Translations under genes and position numbers: made by a program
The notes under the pieces: generated by a model
What the model saw: the letters and a program-made list of their open reading frames with translations, nothing else
What the model was told of the DNA's origin: nothing
Databases searched by the model: none
Assembly: GCA_037893225.1 (NCBI GenBank)
Contig: JAZGUH010000702.1
Coordinates: forward strand, 1,101,089 to 1,165,088
Direction: 5' to 3'
Length of the DNA: 64,000 nucleotides
Origin: Hippasteria phrygiana
Lineage: Eukaryota; Echinodermata; Asteroidea; Valvatida; Goniasteridae
Shown: positions 37,701-51,457 of the stretch, piece after piece
How the letters are laid out: the number at the start of each line of letters is the position of its first letter
How positions within the stretch are numbered: position 1 is the first letter of the stretch

Positions 37701-40700
37701 AAAATTACTGTATTTGGTTGATATTTCATGCAATTATGAATGAGTAAAGCAAGTCCATACCCCAGGGAATTTGACATGCATGGAGCAATAAATAGACGGT
37801 AACATGTACACAGATGTTGGCCGGAAAGAAAATAAACATTGCGAGGTTTGACTTTTCTCCACAAGTGTTAACTCTAAGAAGCCGCCGATAATTGCAACAT
37901 GTAGCGCCAGATCTAAGCTATCCATACATGTCAAAATTACTGAATTTGGTTGATATTTCATGCAATTATGAATGAGTAAAGCAAGTCCATACCCCAGGGA
38001 ATTTGACATGCATGGAGCAATAAATAGACGGTAACATGTACACAGATGTTGGCCGGAAAGAAAATAAACATTGCGAGGTTTGAATTTTCTCCACAAGTGT
38101 TAACTCTAAGAAGCCGCCGATAATTGCAACATGTAGCGCCAGATCTACGCTATCCATACATGTCAAAATTACTGTATTTGGTTGATATTTCATGCAATTA
38201 TGAATGAGTAAAGCAAGTCCATACCCCAGGGAATTTGACATGCATGGAGCAATAAATAGACGGTAACATGTACACAGATGTTGGCCGGAAAGAAAATAAA
38301 CATTGCGAGGTTTGACTTTTCTCCACAAGTGTTAACTCTAAGAAGCCGCCGATAATTGCAACATGTAGCGCCAGATCTACGCTATCCATACATGTCAAAA
38401 TTACTGTATTTGGTTGATATTTCATGCAATTATGAATGAGTAAAGCAAGTCCATACCCCAGGGAATTTGACAGGCATGGAGCAATAAATAAAAGGTAATC
38501 TGCACACAGATGTTGGCCGGAAAGAAAATAAACATTGCGAGGTTTGACTTTTCTCCACAAGTGTTAACTCTAAGAAGCCGCCGATAATTGCAACATGTAG
38601 CGCCAGATCTAAGCTATCCATACATGTCAAAATTACTGAATTTGGTTGATATTTCATGCAATTATGAATGAGTAAAGCAAGTCCATACCCCAGGGAATTT
38701 GACATGCATGGAGCAATAAATAGACGGTAACATGTACACAGATGTTGGCCGGAAAGAAAATAAACATTGCGAGGTTTGAATTTTCTCCACAAGTTTTAAC
38801 TCTAAGAAGCCGCCGATAATTGCAACATGTAGCGCCAGATCTAAGCTATCCATACATGTCAAAATTACTGTATTTGGTTGATATTTCATGCAATTATGAA
38901 TGAGTAAAGCAAGTCCATACCCCAGGGAATTTGACATGCATGGAGCAATAAATAGACGGTAACATGTACACAGGTGTTGGCCGGAAAGAAAATAAACATT
39001 GCGAGGTTTGAATTTTCTTCACAAGTTTTAACTCTAAGAAGCCGACGATAATTGCAACATGTAGCGCCAGATCTAAGCTATCCATACATGTCAAAATTAC
39101 TGAATTTGGTTGATATTTCATGCAATTATGAATGAGTAAAGCAAGTCCATACCCCAGGGAATTTGACATGCATGGAGCAATAAATAGACGGTAACATGTA
39201 CACAGATGTTGGCCGGAAAGAAAATAAACATTGCGAGGTTTGACTTTTCTCCACAAGTGTTAACTCTAAGAAGCCGCCGATGATTGCAACATGTAGCGCC
39301 AGATCTAAGCTATCCATACATGTCAAAATTACTGAATTTGGTTGATATTTCATGCAATTATGAATGAGTAAAGCAAGTCCATACCCCAGGGAATTTGACA
39401 TGCATGGAGCAATAAATAGACGGTAACATGTACACAGATGTTGGCCGGAAAGAAAATAAACATTGCGAGGTTTGACTTTTCTCCACAAGTGTTAACTCTA
39501 AGAAGCCGCCGATAATTGCAACATGTAGCGCCAGATCTACGCTATCCATACATGTCAAAATTACTGTATTTGGTTGATATTTCATGCAATTATGAATGAG
39601 TAAAGCAAGTCCATACCCCAGGGAATTTGACATGCATGGAGCAATAAATAGACGGTAACATGTACACAGATGTTGGCCGGAAAGAAAATAAACATTGCGA
39701 GGTTTGACTTTTCTCCACAAGTGTTAACTCTAAGAAGCCGCCGATAATTGCAACATGTAGCGCCAGATCTAAGCTATCCATACATGTCAAAATTACTGAA
39801 TTTGGTTGATATTTCATGCAATTATGAATGAGTAAAGCAAGTCCATACCCCAGGGAATTTGACAGGCATGGAGCAATAAATAAAAGGTAATCTGCACACA
39901 GATGTTGGCCGGAAAGAAAATAAACATTGCGAGGTTTGACTTTTCTCCACAAGTGTTAACTCTAAGAAGCCGCCGATAATTGCAACATGTAGCGCCAGAT
40001 CTAAGCTATCCATACATGTCAAAATTACTGAATTTGGTTGATATTTCATGCAATTATGAATGAGTAAAGCAAGTCCATACCCCAGGGAATTTGACATGCA
40101 TGGAGCAATAAATAGACGGTAACATGTACACAGATGTTGGCCGGAAAGAAAATAAACATTGCGAGGTTTGAATTTTCTCCACAAGTTTTAACTCTAAGAA
40201 GCCGCCGATAATTGCAACATGTAGCGCCAGATCTAAGCTATCCATACATGTCAAAATTACTGTATTTGGTTGATATTTCATGCAATTATGAATGAGTAAA
40301 GCAAGTCCATACCCCAGGGAATTTGACATGCATGGAGCAATAAATAGACGGTAACATGTACACAGATGTTGGCCGGAAAGAAAATAAACATTGCGAGGTT
40401 TGACTTTTCTCCACAAGTGTTAACTCTAAGAAGCCGCCGATAATTGCAACATGTAGCGCCAGATCTAAGCTATCCATACATGTCAAAATTACTGAATTTG
40501 GTTGATATTTCATGCAATTATGAATGAGTAAAGCAAGTCCATACCCCAGGGAATTTGACATGCATGGAGCAATAAATAGACGGTAACATGTACACAGATG
40601 TTGGCCGGAAAGAAAATAAACATTGCGAGGTTTGAATTTTCTCCACAAGTGTTAACTCTAAGAAGCCGCCGATAATTGCAACATGTAGCGCCAGATCTAC

Positions 40701-41481
40701 GCTATCCATACATGTCAAAATTACTGTATTTGGTTGATATTTCATGCAATTATGAATGAGTAAAGCAAGTCCATACCCCAGGGAATTTGACATGCATGGA
40801 GCAATAAATAGACGGTAACATGTACACAGATGTTGGCCGGAAAGAAAATAAACATTGCGAGGTTTGACTTTTCTCCACAAGTGTTAACTCTAAGAAGCCG
40901 CCGATAATTGCAACATGTAGCGCCAGATCTACGCTATCCATACATGTCAAAATTACTGTATTTGGTTGATATTTCATGCAATTATGAATGAGTAAAGCAA
41001 GTCCATACCCCAGGGAATTTGACAGGCATGGAGCAATAAATAAAAGGTAATCTGCACACAGATGTTGGCCGGAAAGAAAATAAACATTGCGAGGTTTGAC
41101 TTTTCTCCACAAGTGTTAACTCTAAGAAGCCGCCGATAATTGCAACATGTAGCGCCAGATCTAAGCTATCCATACATGTCAAAATTACTGAATTTGGTTG
41201 ATATTTCATGCAATTATGAATGAGTAAAGCAAGTCCATACCCCAGGGAATTTGACATGCATGGAGCAATAAATAGACGGTAACATGTACACAGATGTTGG
41301 CCGGAAAGAAAATAAACATTGCGAGGTTTGAATTTTCTCCACAAGTTTTAACTCTAAGAAGCCGCCGATAATTGCAACATGTAGCGCCAGATCTAAGCTA
41401 TCCATACATGTCAAAATTACTGTATTTGGTTGATATTTCATGCAATTATGAATGAGTAAAGCAAGTCCATACCCCAGGGAA
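34754..41481. repeat. 26-monomer repeat, copy 2, containing two tandem 11-mers (2,552 bp each)
   Basis: The second 26-mer copy contains an 11-mer at 36,378-38,929 that is followed immediately by another at 38,930-41,481. The 11-mer order is T3-T1v(G121)-T1-T1v-T2v-T6-T1v-T5-T1-T2v-T6. The same eleven units occur at 30,346-32,897, so three copies are present. By class the three are identical across all 11 units, and I found no length change in any of them. Confidence 0.87.
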
Positions 41482-43569
41482 TTTGACATGCATGGAGCAA
41501 TAAATAGACGGTAACATGTACACAGATGTTGGCCGGAAAGAAAATAAACATTGCGAGGTTTGACTTTTCTCCACAAGTGTTAACTCTAAGAAGCCGCCGA
41601 TAATTGCAACATGTAGCGCCAGATCTACGCTATCCATACATGTCAAAATTACTGTATTTGGTTGATATTTCATGCAATTATGAATGAGTAAAGCAAGTCC
41701 ATACCCCAGGGAATTTGACAGGCATGGAGCAATAAATAAAAGGTAATCTGCACACAGATGTTGGCCGGAAAGAAAATAAACATTGCGAGGTTTGACTTTT
41801 CTCCACAAGTGTTAACTCTAAGAAGCCGCCGATAATTGCAACATGTAGCGCCAGATCTACGCTATCCATACATGTCAAAATTACTGTATTTGGTTGATAT
41901 TTCATGCAATTATGAATGAGTAAAGCAAGTCCATACCCCAGGGAATTTGACATGCATGGAGCAATAAATAGACGGTAACATGTACACAGGTGTTGGCCGG
42001 AAAGAAAATAAACATTGCGAGGTTTGAATTTTCTTCACAAGTTTTAACTCTAAGAAGCCGACGATAATTGCAACATGTAGCGCCAGATCTAAGCTATCCA
42101 TACATGTCAAAATTACTGAATTTGGTTGATATTTCATGCAATTATGAATGAGTAAAGCAAGTCCATACCCCAGGGAATTTGACAGGCATGGAGCAATAAA
42201 TAGACGGTAACATGTACACAGATGTTGGCCGGAAAGAAAATAAACATTGCGAGGTTTGACTTTTCTCCACAAGTGTTAACTCTAAGAAGCCGCCGATGAT
42301 TGCAACATGTAGCGCCAGATCTAAGCTATCCATACATGTCAAAATTACTGAATTTGGTTGATATTTCATGCAATTATGAATGAGTAAAGCAAGTCCATAC
42401 CCCAGGGAATTTGACATGCATGGAGCAATAAATAGACGGTAACATGTACACAGATGTTGGCCGGAAAGAAAATAAACATTGCGAGGTTTGACTTTTCTCC
42501 ACAAGTGTTAACTCTAAGAAGCCGCCGATAATTGCAACATGTAGCGCCAGATCTACGCTATCCATACATGTCAAAATTACTGTATTTGGTTGATATTTCA
42601 TGCAATTATGAATGAGTAAAGCAAGTCCATACCCCAGGGAATTTGACAGGCATGGAGCAATAAATAAAAGGTAATCTGCACACAGATGTTGGCCGGAAAG
42701 AAAATAAACATTGCGAGGTTTGACTTTTCTCCACAAGTGTTAACTCTAAGAAGCCGCCGATAATTGCAACATGTAGCGCCAGATCTACGCTATCCATACA
42801 TGTCAAAATTACTGTATTTGGTTGATATTTCATGCAATTATGAATGAGTAAAGCAAGTCCATACCCCAGGGAATTTGACATGCATGGAGCAATAAATAGA
42901 CGGTAACATGTACACAGGTGTTGGCCGGAAAGAAAATAAACATTGCGAGGTTTGAATTTTCTTCACAAGTTTTAACTCTAAGAAGCCGACGATAATTGCA
43001 ACATGTAGCGCCAGATCTAAGCTATCCATACATGTCAAAATTACTGAATTTGGTTGATATTTCATGCAATTATGAATGAGTAAAGCAAGTCCATACCCCA
43101 GGGAATTTGACAGGCATGGAGCAATAAATAGACGGTAACATGTACACAGATGTTGGCCGGAAAGAAAATAAACATTGCGAGGTTTGACTTTTCTCCACAA
43201 GTGTTAACTCTAAGAAGCCGCCGATGATTGCAACATGTAGCGCCAGATCTAAGCTATCCATACATGTCAAAATTACTGAATTTGGTTGATATTTCATGCA
43301 ATTATGAATGAGTAAAGCAAGTCCATACCCCAGGGAATTTGACATGCATGGAGCAATAAATAGACGGTAACATGTACACAGATGTTGGCCGGAAAGAAAA
43401 TAAACATTGCGAGGTTTGACTTTTCTCCACAAGTGTTAACTCTAAGAAGCCGCCGATAATTGCAACATGTAGCGCCAGATCTACGCTATCCATACATGTC
43501 AAAATTACTGTATTTGGTTGATATTTCATGCAATTATGAATGAGTAAAGCAAGTCCATACCCCAGGGAA
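41482..43569. repeat. Linking segment with tandem T1-T2-T3-T4 tetramers
   Basis: The units run T1-T2-T3-T4-T1-T2-T3-T4-T1 from 41,482. The four-unit string T1-T2-T3-T4 (928 bp) occurs at 41,482-42,409 and again at 42,410-43,337. This brings back the T3-T4(G8) pair, last seen at 19,721, after a stretch from 27 to 41 kb in which T3 had other partners. The order resembles 233-1,160 and 4,409-5,336 in the first segment. Confidence 0.8.
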
Positions 43570-46500
43570 TTTGACATGCATGGAGCAATAAATAGACGGT
43601 AACATGTAGACAGATGTTGGCCGGAAAGAAAATAAACATTGCGAGGTTTGACTTTTCTCCACAAGTGTTAACTCTAAGAAGCCGCCGATAATTGCAACAT
43701 GTAGCGCCAGATCTAAGCTATCCATACATGTCAAAATTACTGAATTTGGTTGATATTTCATGCAATTATGAATGAGTAAAGCAAGTCCATACCCCAGGGA
43801 ATTTGACAGGCATGGAGCAATAAATAAAAGGTAATCTGCACACAGATGTTGGCCGGAAAGAAAATAAACATTGCGAGGTTTGACTTTTCTCCACAAGTGT
43901 TAACTCTAAGAAGCCGCCGATAATTGCAACATGTAGCGCCAGATCTAAGCTATCCATACATGTCAAAATTACTGAATTTGGTTGATATTTCATGCAATTA
44001 TGAATGAGTAAAGCAAGTCCATACCCCAGGGAATTTGACATGCATGGAGCAATAAATAGACGGTAACATGTACACAGATGTTGGCCGGAAAGAAAATAAA
44101 CATTGCGAGGTTTGAATTTTCTCCACAAGTTTTAACTCTAAGAAGCCGCCGATAATTGCAACATGTAGCGCCAGATCTAAGCTATCCATACATGTCAAAA
44201 TTACTGTATTTGGTTGATATTTCATGCAATTATGAATGAGTAAAGCAAGTCCATACCCCAGGGAATTTGACATGCATGGAGCAATAAATAGACGGTAACA
44301 TGTACACAGATGTTGGCCGGAAAGAAAATAAACATTGCGAGGTTTGACTTTTCTCCACAAGTGTTAACTCTAAGAAGCCGCCGATAATTGCAACATGTAG
44401 CGCCAGATCTAAGCTATCCATACATGTCAAAATTACTGAATTTGGTTGATATTTCATGCAATTATGAATGAGTAAAGCAAGTCCATACCCCAGGGAATTT
44501 GACATGCATGGAGCAATAAATAGACGGTAACATGTACACAGATGTTGGCCGGAAAGAAAATAAACATTGCGAGGTTTGAATTTTCTCCACAAGTTTTAAC
44601 TCTAAGAAGCCGCCGATAATTGCAACATGTAGCGCCAGATCTAAGCTATCCATACATGTCAAAATTACTGAATTTGGTTGATATTTCATGCAATTATGAA
44701 TGAGTAAAGCAAGTCCATACCCCAGGGAATTTGACAGGCATGGAGCAATAAATAAAAGGTAATCTGCACACAGATGTTGGCCGGAAAGAAAATAAACATT
44801 GCGAGGTTTGACTTTTCTCCACAAGTGTTAACTCTAAGAATCCGCCGATAATTGCAACATGTAGCGCCAGATCTAAGCTATCCATACATGTCAAAATTAC
44901 TGAATTTGGTTGATATTTCATGCAATTATGAATGAGTAAAGCAAGTCCATACCCCAGGGAATTTGACATGCATGGAGCAATAAATAGACGGTAACATGTA
45001 CACAGATGTTGGCCGGAAAGAAAATAAACATTGCGAGGTTTGAATTTTCTCCACAAGTGTTAACTCTAAGAAGCCGCCGATGATTGCAACATGTAGCGCC
45101 AGATCTAAGCTATCCATACATGTCAAAATTACTGAATTTGGTTGATATTTCATGCAATTATGAATGAGTAAAGCAAGTCCATACCCCAGGGAATTTGACA
45201 GGCATGGAGCAATAAATAAAAGGTAATCTGCACACAGATGTTGGCCGGAAAGAAAATAAACATTGCGAGGTTTGACTTTTCTCCACAAGTGTTAACTCTA
45301 AGAAGCCGCCGATAATTGCAACATGTAGCGCCAGATCTAAGCTATCCATACATGTCAAAATTACTGTATTTGGTTGATATTTCATGCAATTATGAATGAG
45401 TAAAGCAAGTCCATACCCCAGGGAATTTGACATGCATGGAGCAATAAATAGACGGTAACATGTACACAGATGTTGGCCGGAAAGAAAATAAACATTGCGA
45501 GGTTTGAATTTTCTCCACAAGTGTTAACTCTAAGAAGCCGCCGATAATTGCAACATGTAGCGCCAGATCTACGCTATCCATACATGTCAAAATTACTGTA
45601 TTTGGTTGATATTTCATGCAATTATGAATGAGTAAAGCAAGTCCATACCCCAGGGAATTTGACATGCATGGAGCAATAAATAGACGGTAACATGTACACA
45701 GATGTTGGCCGGAAAGAAAATAAACATTGCGAGGTTTGACTTTTCTCCACAAGTGTTAACTCTAAGAAGCCGCCGATAATTGCAACATGTAGCGCCAGAT
45801 CTACGCTATCCATACATGTCAAAATTACTGTATTTGGTTGATATTTCATGCAATTATGAATGAGTAAAGCAAGTCCATACCCCAGGGAATTTGACAGGCA
45901 TGGAGCAATAAATAAAAGGTAATCTGCACACAGATGTTGGCCGGAAAGAAAATAAACATTGCGAGGTTTGACTTTTCTCCACAAGTGTTAACTCTAAGAA
46001 GCCGCCGATAATTGCAACATGTAGCGCCAGCTCTAAGCTATCCATACATGTCAAAATTACTGAATTTGGTTGATATTTCATGCAATTATGAATGAGTAAA
46101 GCAAGTCCATACCCCAGGGAATTTGACATGCATGGAGCAATAAATAGACGGTAACATGTACACAGATGTTGGCCGGAAAGAAAATAAACATTGCGAGGTT
46201 TGACTTTTCTCCACAAGTGTTAACTCTAAGAAGCCGCCGATGATTGCAACATGTAGCGCCAGATCTAAGCTATCCATACATGTCAAAATTACTGAATTTG
46301 GTTGATATTTCATGCAATTATGAATGAGTAAAGCAAGTCCATACCCCAGGGAATTTGACATGCATGGAGCAATAAATAGACGGTAACATGTACACAGATG
46401 TTGGCCGGAAAGAAAATAAACATTGCGAGGTTTGACTTTTCTCCACAAGTGTTAACTCTAAGAAGCCGCCGATAATTGCAACATGTAGCGCCAGATCTAC

Positions 46501-49500
46501 GCTATCCATACATGTCAAAATTACTGTATTTGGTTGATATTTCATGCAATTATGAATGAGTAAAGCAAGTCCATACCCCAGGGAATTTGACATGCATGGA
46601 GCAATAAATAGACGGTAACATGTAGACAGATGTTGGCCGGAAAGAAAATAAACATTGCGAGGTTTGACTTTTCTCCACAAGTGTTAACTCTAAGAAGCCG
46701 CCGATAATTGCAACATGTAGCGCCAGATCTAAGCTATCCATACATGTCAAAATTACTGAATTTGGTTGATATTTCATGCAATTATGAATGAGTAAAGCAA
46801 GTCCATACCCCAGGGAATTTGACATGCATGGAGCAATAAATAGACGGTAACATGTACACAGATGTTGGCCGGAAAGAAAATAAACATTGCGAGGTTTGAA
46901 TTTTCTCCACAAGTGTTAACTCTAAGAAGCCGCCGATAATTGCAACATGTAGCGCCAGATCTACGCTATCCATACATGTCAAAATTACTGTATTTGGTTG
47001 ATATTTCATGCAATTATGAATGAGTAAAGCAAGTCCATACCCCAGGGAATTTGACAGGCATGGAGCAATAAATAGACGGTAATCTGCACACAGATGTTGG
47101 CCGGAAAGAAAATAAACATTGCGAGGTTTGACTTTTCTCCACAAGTGTTAACTCTAAGAAGCCGCCGATGATTGCAACATGTAGCGCCAGATCTAAGCTA
47201 TCCATACATGTCAAAATTACTGAATTTGGTTGATATTTCATGCAATTATGAATGAGTAAAGCAAGTCCATACCCCAGGGAATTTGACAGGCATGGAGCAA
47301 TAAATAAAAGGTAATCTGCACACAGATGTTGGCCGGAAAGAAAATAAACATTGCGAGGTTTGACTTTTCTCCACAAGTGTTAACTCTAAGAAGCCGCCGA
47401 TAATTGCAACATGTAGCGCCAGATCTAAGCTATCCATACATGTCAAAATTACTGTATTTGGTTGATATTTCATGCAATTATGAATGAGTAAAGCAAGTCC
47501 ATACCCCAGGGAATTTGACATGCATGGAGCAATAAATAGACGGTAACATGTACACAGATGTTGGCCGGAAAGAAAATAAACATTGCGAGGTTTGAATTTT
47601 CTCCACAAGTGTTAACTCTAAGAAGCCGCCGATAATTGCAACATGTAGCGCCAGATCTACGCTATCCATACATGTCAAAATTACTGTATTTGGTTGATAT
47701 TTCATGCAATTATGAATGAGTAAAGCAAGTCCATACCCCAGGGAATTTGACATGCATGGAGCAATAAATAGACGGTAACATGTACACAGATGTTGGCCGG
47801 AAAGAAAATAAACATTGCGAGGTTTGACTTTTCTCCACAAGTGTTAACTCTAAGAAGCCGCCGATAATTGCAACATGTAGCGCCAGATCTACGCTATCCA
47901 TACATGTCAAAATTACTGTATTTGGTTGATATTTCATGCAATTATGAATGAGTAAAGCAAGTCCATACCCCAGGGAATTTGACAGGCATGGAGCAATAAA
48001 TAAAAGGTAATCTGCACACAGATGTTGGCCGGAAAGAAAATAAACATTGCGAGGTTTGACTTTTCTCCACAAGTGTTAACTCTAAGAAGCTGCCGATAAT
48101 TGCAACATGTAGCGCCAGCTCTAAGCTATCCATACATGTCAAAATTACTGAATTTGGTTGATATTTCATGCAATTATGAATGAGTAAAGCAAGTCCATAC
48201 CCCAGGGAATTTGACATGCATGGAGCAATAAATAGACGGTAACATGTACACAGATGTTGGCCGGAAAGAAAATAAACATTGCGAGGTTTGACTTTTCTCC
48301 ACAAGTGTTAACTCTAAGAAGCCGCCGATGATTGCAACATGTAGCGCCAGATCTAAGCTATCCATACATGTCAAAATTACTGAATTTGGTTGATATTTCA
48401 TGCAATTATGAATGAGTAAAGCAAGTCCATACCCCAGGGAATTTGACATGCATGGAGCAATAAATAGACGGTAACATGTACACAGATGTTGGCCGGAAAG
48501 AAAATAAACATTGCGAGGTTTGACTTTTCTCCACAAGTGTTAACTCTAAGAAGCCGCCGATAATTGCAACATGTAGCGCCAGATCTACGCTATCCATACA
48601 TGTCAAAATTACTGTATTTGGTTGATATTTCATGCAATTATGAATGAGTAAAGCAAGTCCATACCCCAGGGAATTTGACATGCATGGAGCAATAAATAGA
48701 CGGTAACATGTAGACAGATGTTGGCCGGAAAGAAAATAAACATTGCGAGGTTTGACTTTTCTCCACAAGTGTTAACTCTAAGAAGCCGCCGATAATTGCA
48801 ACATGTAGCGCCAGATCTAAGCTATCCATACATGTCAAAATTACTGAATTTGGTTGATATTTCATGCAATTATGAATGAGTAAAGCAAGTCCATACCCCA
48901 GGGAATTTGACAGGCATGGAGCAATAAATAAAAGGTAATCTGCACACAGATGTTGGCCGGAAAGAAAATAAACATTGCGAGGTTTGACTTTTCTCCACAA
49001 GTGTTAACTCTAAGAAGCCGCCGATAATTGCAACATGTAGCGCCAGATCTAAGCTATCCATACATGTCAAAATTACTGAATTTGGTTGATATTTCATGCA
49101 ATTATGAATGAGTAAAGCAAGTCCATACCCCAGGGAATTTGACATGCATGGAGCAATAAATAGACGGTAACATGTACACAGATGTTGGCCGGAAAGAAAA
49201 TAAACATTGCGAGGTTTGAATTTTCTCCACAAGTTTTAACTCTAAGAAGCCGCCGATAATTGCAACATGTAGCGCCAGATCTAAGCTATCCATACATGTC
49301 AAAATTACTGTATTTGGTTGATATTTCATGCAATTATGAATGAGTAAAGCAAGTCCATACCCCAGGGAATTTGACATGCATGGAGCAATAAATAGACGGT
49401 AACATGTACACAGATGTTGGCCGGAAAGAAAATAAACATTGCGAGGTTTGACTTTTCTCCACAAGTGTTAACTCTAAGAAGCCGCCGATAATTGCAACAT

Positions 49501-51457
49501 GTAGCGCCAGATCTAAGCTATCCATACATGTCAAAATTACTGAATTTGGTTGATATTTCATGCAATTATGAATGAGTAAAGCAAGTCCATACCCCAGGGA
49601 ATTTGACATGCATGGAGCAATAAATAGACGGTAACATGTACACAGATGTTGGCCGGAAAGAAAATAAACATTGCGAGGTTTGAATTTTCTCCACAAGTTT
49701 TAACTCTAAGAAGCCGCCGATAATTGCAACATGTAGCGCCAGATCTAAGCTATCCATACATGTCAAAATTACTGAATTTGGTTGATATTTCATGCAATTA
49801 TGAATGAGTAAAGCAAGTCCATACCCCAGGGAATTTGACAGGCATGGAGCAATAAATAAAAGGTAATCTGCACACAGATGTTGGCCGGAAAGAAAATAAA
49901 CATTGCGAGGTTTGACTTTTCTCCACAAGTGTTAACTCTAAGAAGCCGCCGATAATTGCAACATGTAGCGCCAGATCTAAGCTATCCATACATGTCAAAA
50001 TTACTGAATTTGGTTGATATTTCATGCAATTATGAATGAGTAAAGCAAGTCCATACCCCAGGGAATTTGACATGCATGGAGCAATAAATAGACGGTAACA
50101 TGTACACAGATGTTGGCCGGAAAGAAAATAAACATTGCGAGGTTTGAATTTTCTCCACAAGTGTTAACTCTAAGAAGCCGCCGATAATTGCAACATGTAG
50201 CGCCAGATCTACGCTATCCATACATGTCAAAATTACTGTATTTGGTTGATATTTCATGCAATTATGAATGAGTAAAGCAAGTCCATACCCCAGGGAATTT
50301 GACAGGCATGGAGCAATAAATAAAAGGTAATCTGCACACAGATGTTGGCCGGAAAGAAAATAAACATTGCGAGGTTTGACTTTTCTCCACAAGTGTTAAC
50401 TCTAAGAAGCCGCCGATAATTGCAACATGTAGCGCCAGATCTACGCTATCCATACATGTCAAAATTACTGTATTTGGTTGATATTTCATGCAATTATGAA
50501 TGAGTAAAGCAAGTCCATACCCCAGGGAATTTGACATGCATGGAGCAATAAATAGACGGTAACATGTACACAGATGTTGGCCGGAAAGAAAATAAACATT
50601 GCGAGGTTTGACTTTTCTCCACAAGTGTTAACTCTAAGAAGCCGCCGATAATTGCAACATGTAGCGCCAGATCTACGCTATCCATACATGTCAAAATTAC
50701 TGTATTTGGTTGATATTTCATGCAATTATGAATGAGTAAAGCAAGTCCATACCCCAGGGAATTTGACAGGCATGGAGCAATAAATAAAAGGTAATCTGCA
50801 CACAGATGTTGGCCGGAAAGAAAATAAACATTGCGAGGTTTGACTTTTCTCCACAAGTGTTAACTCTAAGAAGCCGCCGATAATTGCAACATGTAGCGCC
50901 AGCTCTAAGCTATCCATACATGTCAAAATTACTGAATTTGGTTGATATTTCATGCAATTATGAATGAGTAAAGCAAGTCCATACCCCAGGGAATTTGACA
51001 TGCATGGAGCAATAAATAGACGGTAACATGTACACAGATGTTGGCCGGAAAGAAAATAAACATTGCGAGGTTTGACTTTTCTCCACAAGTGTTAACTCTA
51101 AGAAGCCGCCGATAATTGCAACATGTAGCGCCAGATCTACGCTATCCATACATGTCAAAATTACTGTATTTGGTTGATATTTCATGCAATTATGAATGAG
51201 TAAAGCAAGTCCATACCCCAGGGAATTTGACAGGCATGGAGCAATAAATAAAAGGTAATCTGCACACAGATGTTGGCCGGAAAGAAAATAAACATTGCGA
51301 GGTTTGACTTTTCTCCACAAGTGTTAACTCTAAGAAGCCGCCGATAATTGCAACATGTAGCGCCAGATCTACGCTATCCATACATGTCAAAATTACTGTA
51401 TTTGGTTGATATTTCATGCAATTATGAATGAGTAAAGCAAGTCCATACCCCAGGGAA
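43570..51457. repeat. 13-, 9- and 12-unit versions of one higher-order block
   Basis: Each version starts with a T1v unit that carries the rare ATGTAGACAG form (units 43,570, 46,586 and 48,674; spacings 3,016 and 2,088 bp). Each contains later a T2v unit with CCAGCTCTAAG, which destroys the BglII site (units 45,890, 47,978 and 50,762). Version 1 has 13 units. Version 2 has 9 and contains a recombinant unit at 47,050. Version 3 is 12 units long, to 51,457. A private GAATCCGCC lies near 44,841 and AGCTGCCG near 48,091. T2 units alternate closely with others here. Confidence 0.83.
47050..47281. repeat. Recombinant monomer with a split five-base block
   Basis: This unit has G8 and the T1 bases G26 and C28, but the T2 bases T34, C35 and C38: AGACGGTAATCTGC near 47,074-47,087. 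In all other units of the clean part the five bases stay together. The switch therefore lies in the five bases between unit positions 28 and 34. It is a crossover or gene-conversion endpoint between a T4-like and a T2 unit, at the place where the 13-unit block was shortened to 9 units. Confidence 0.85.
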
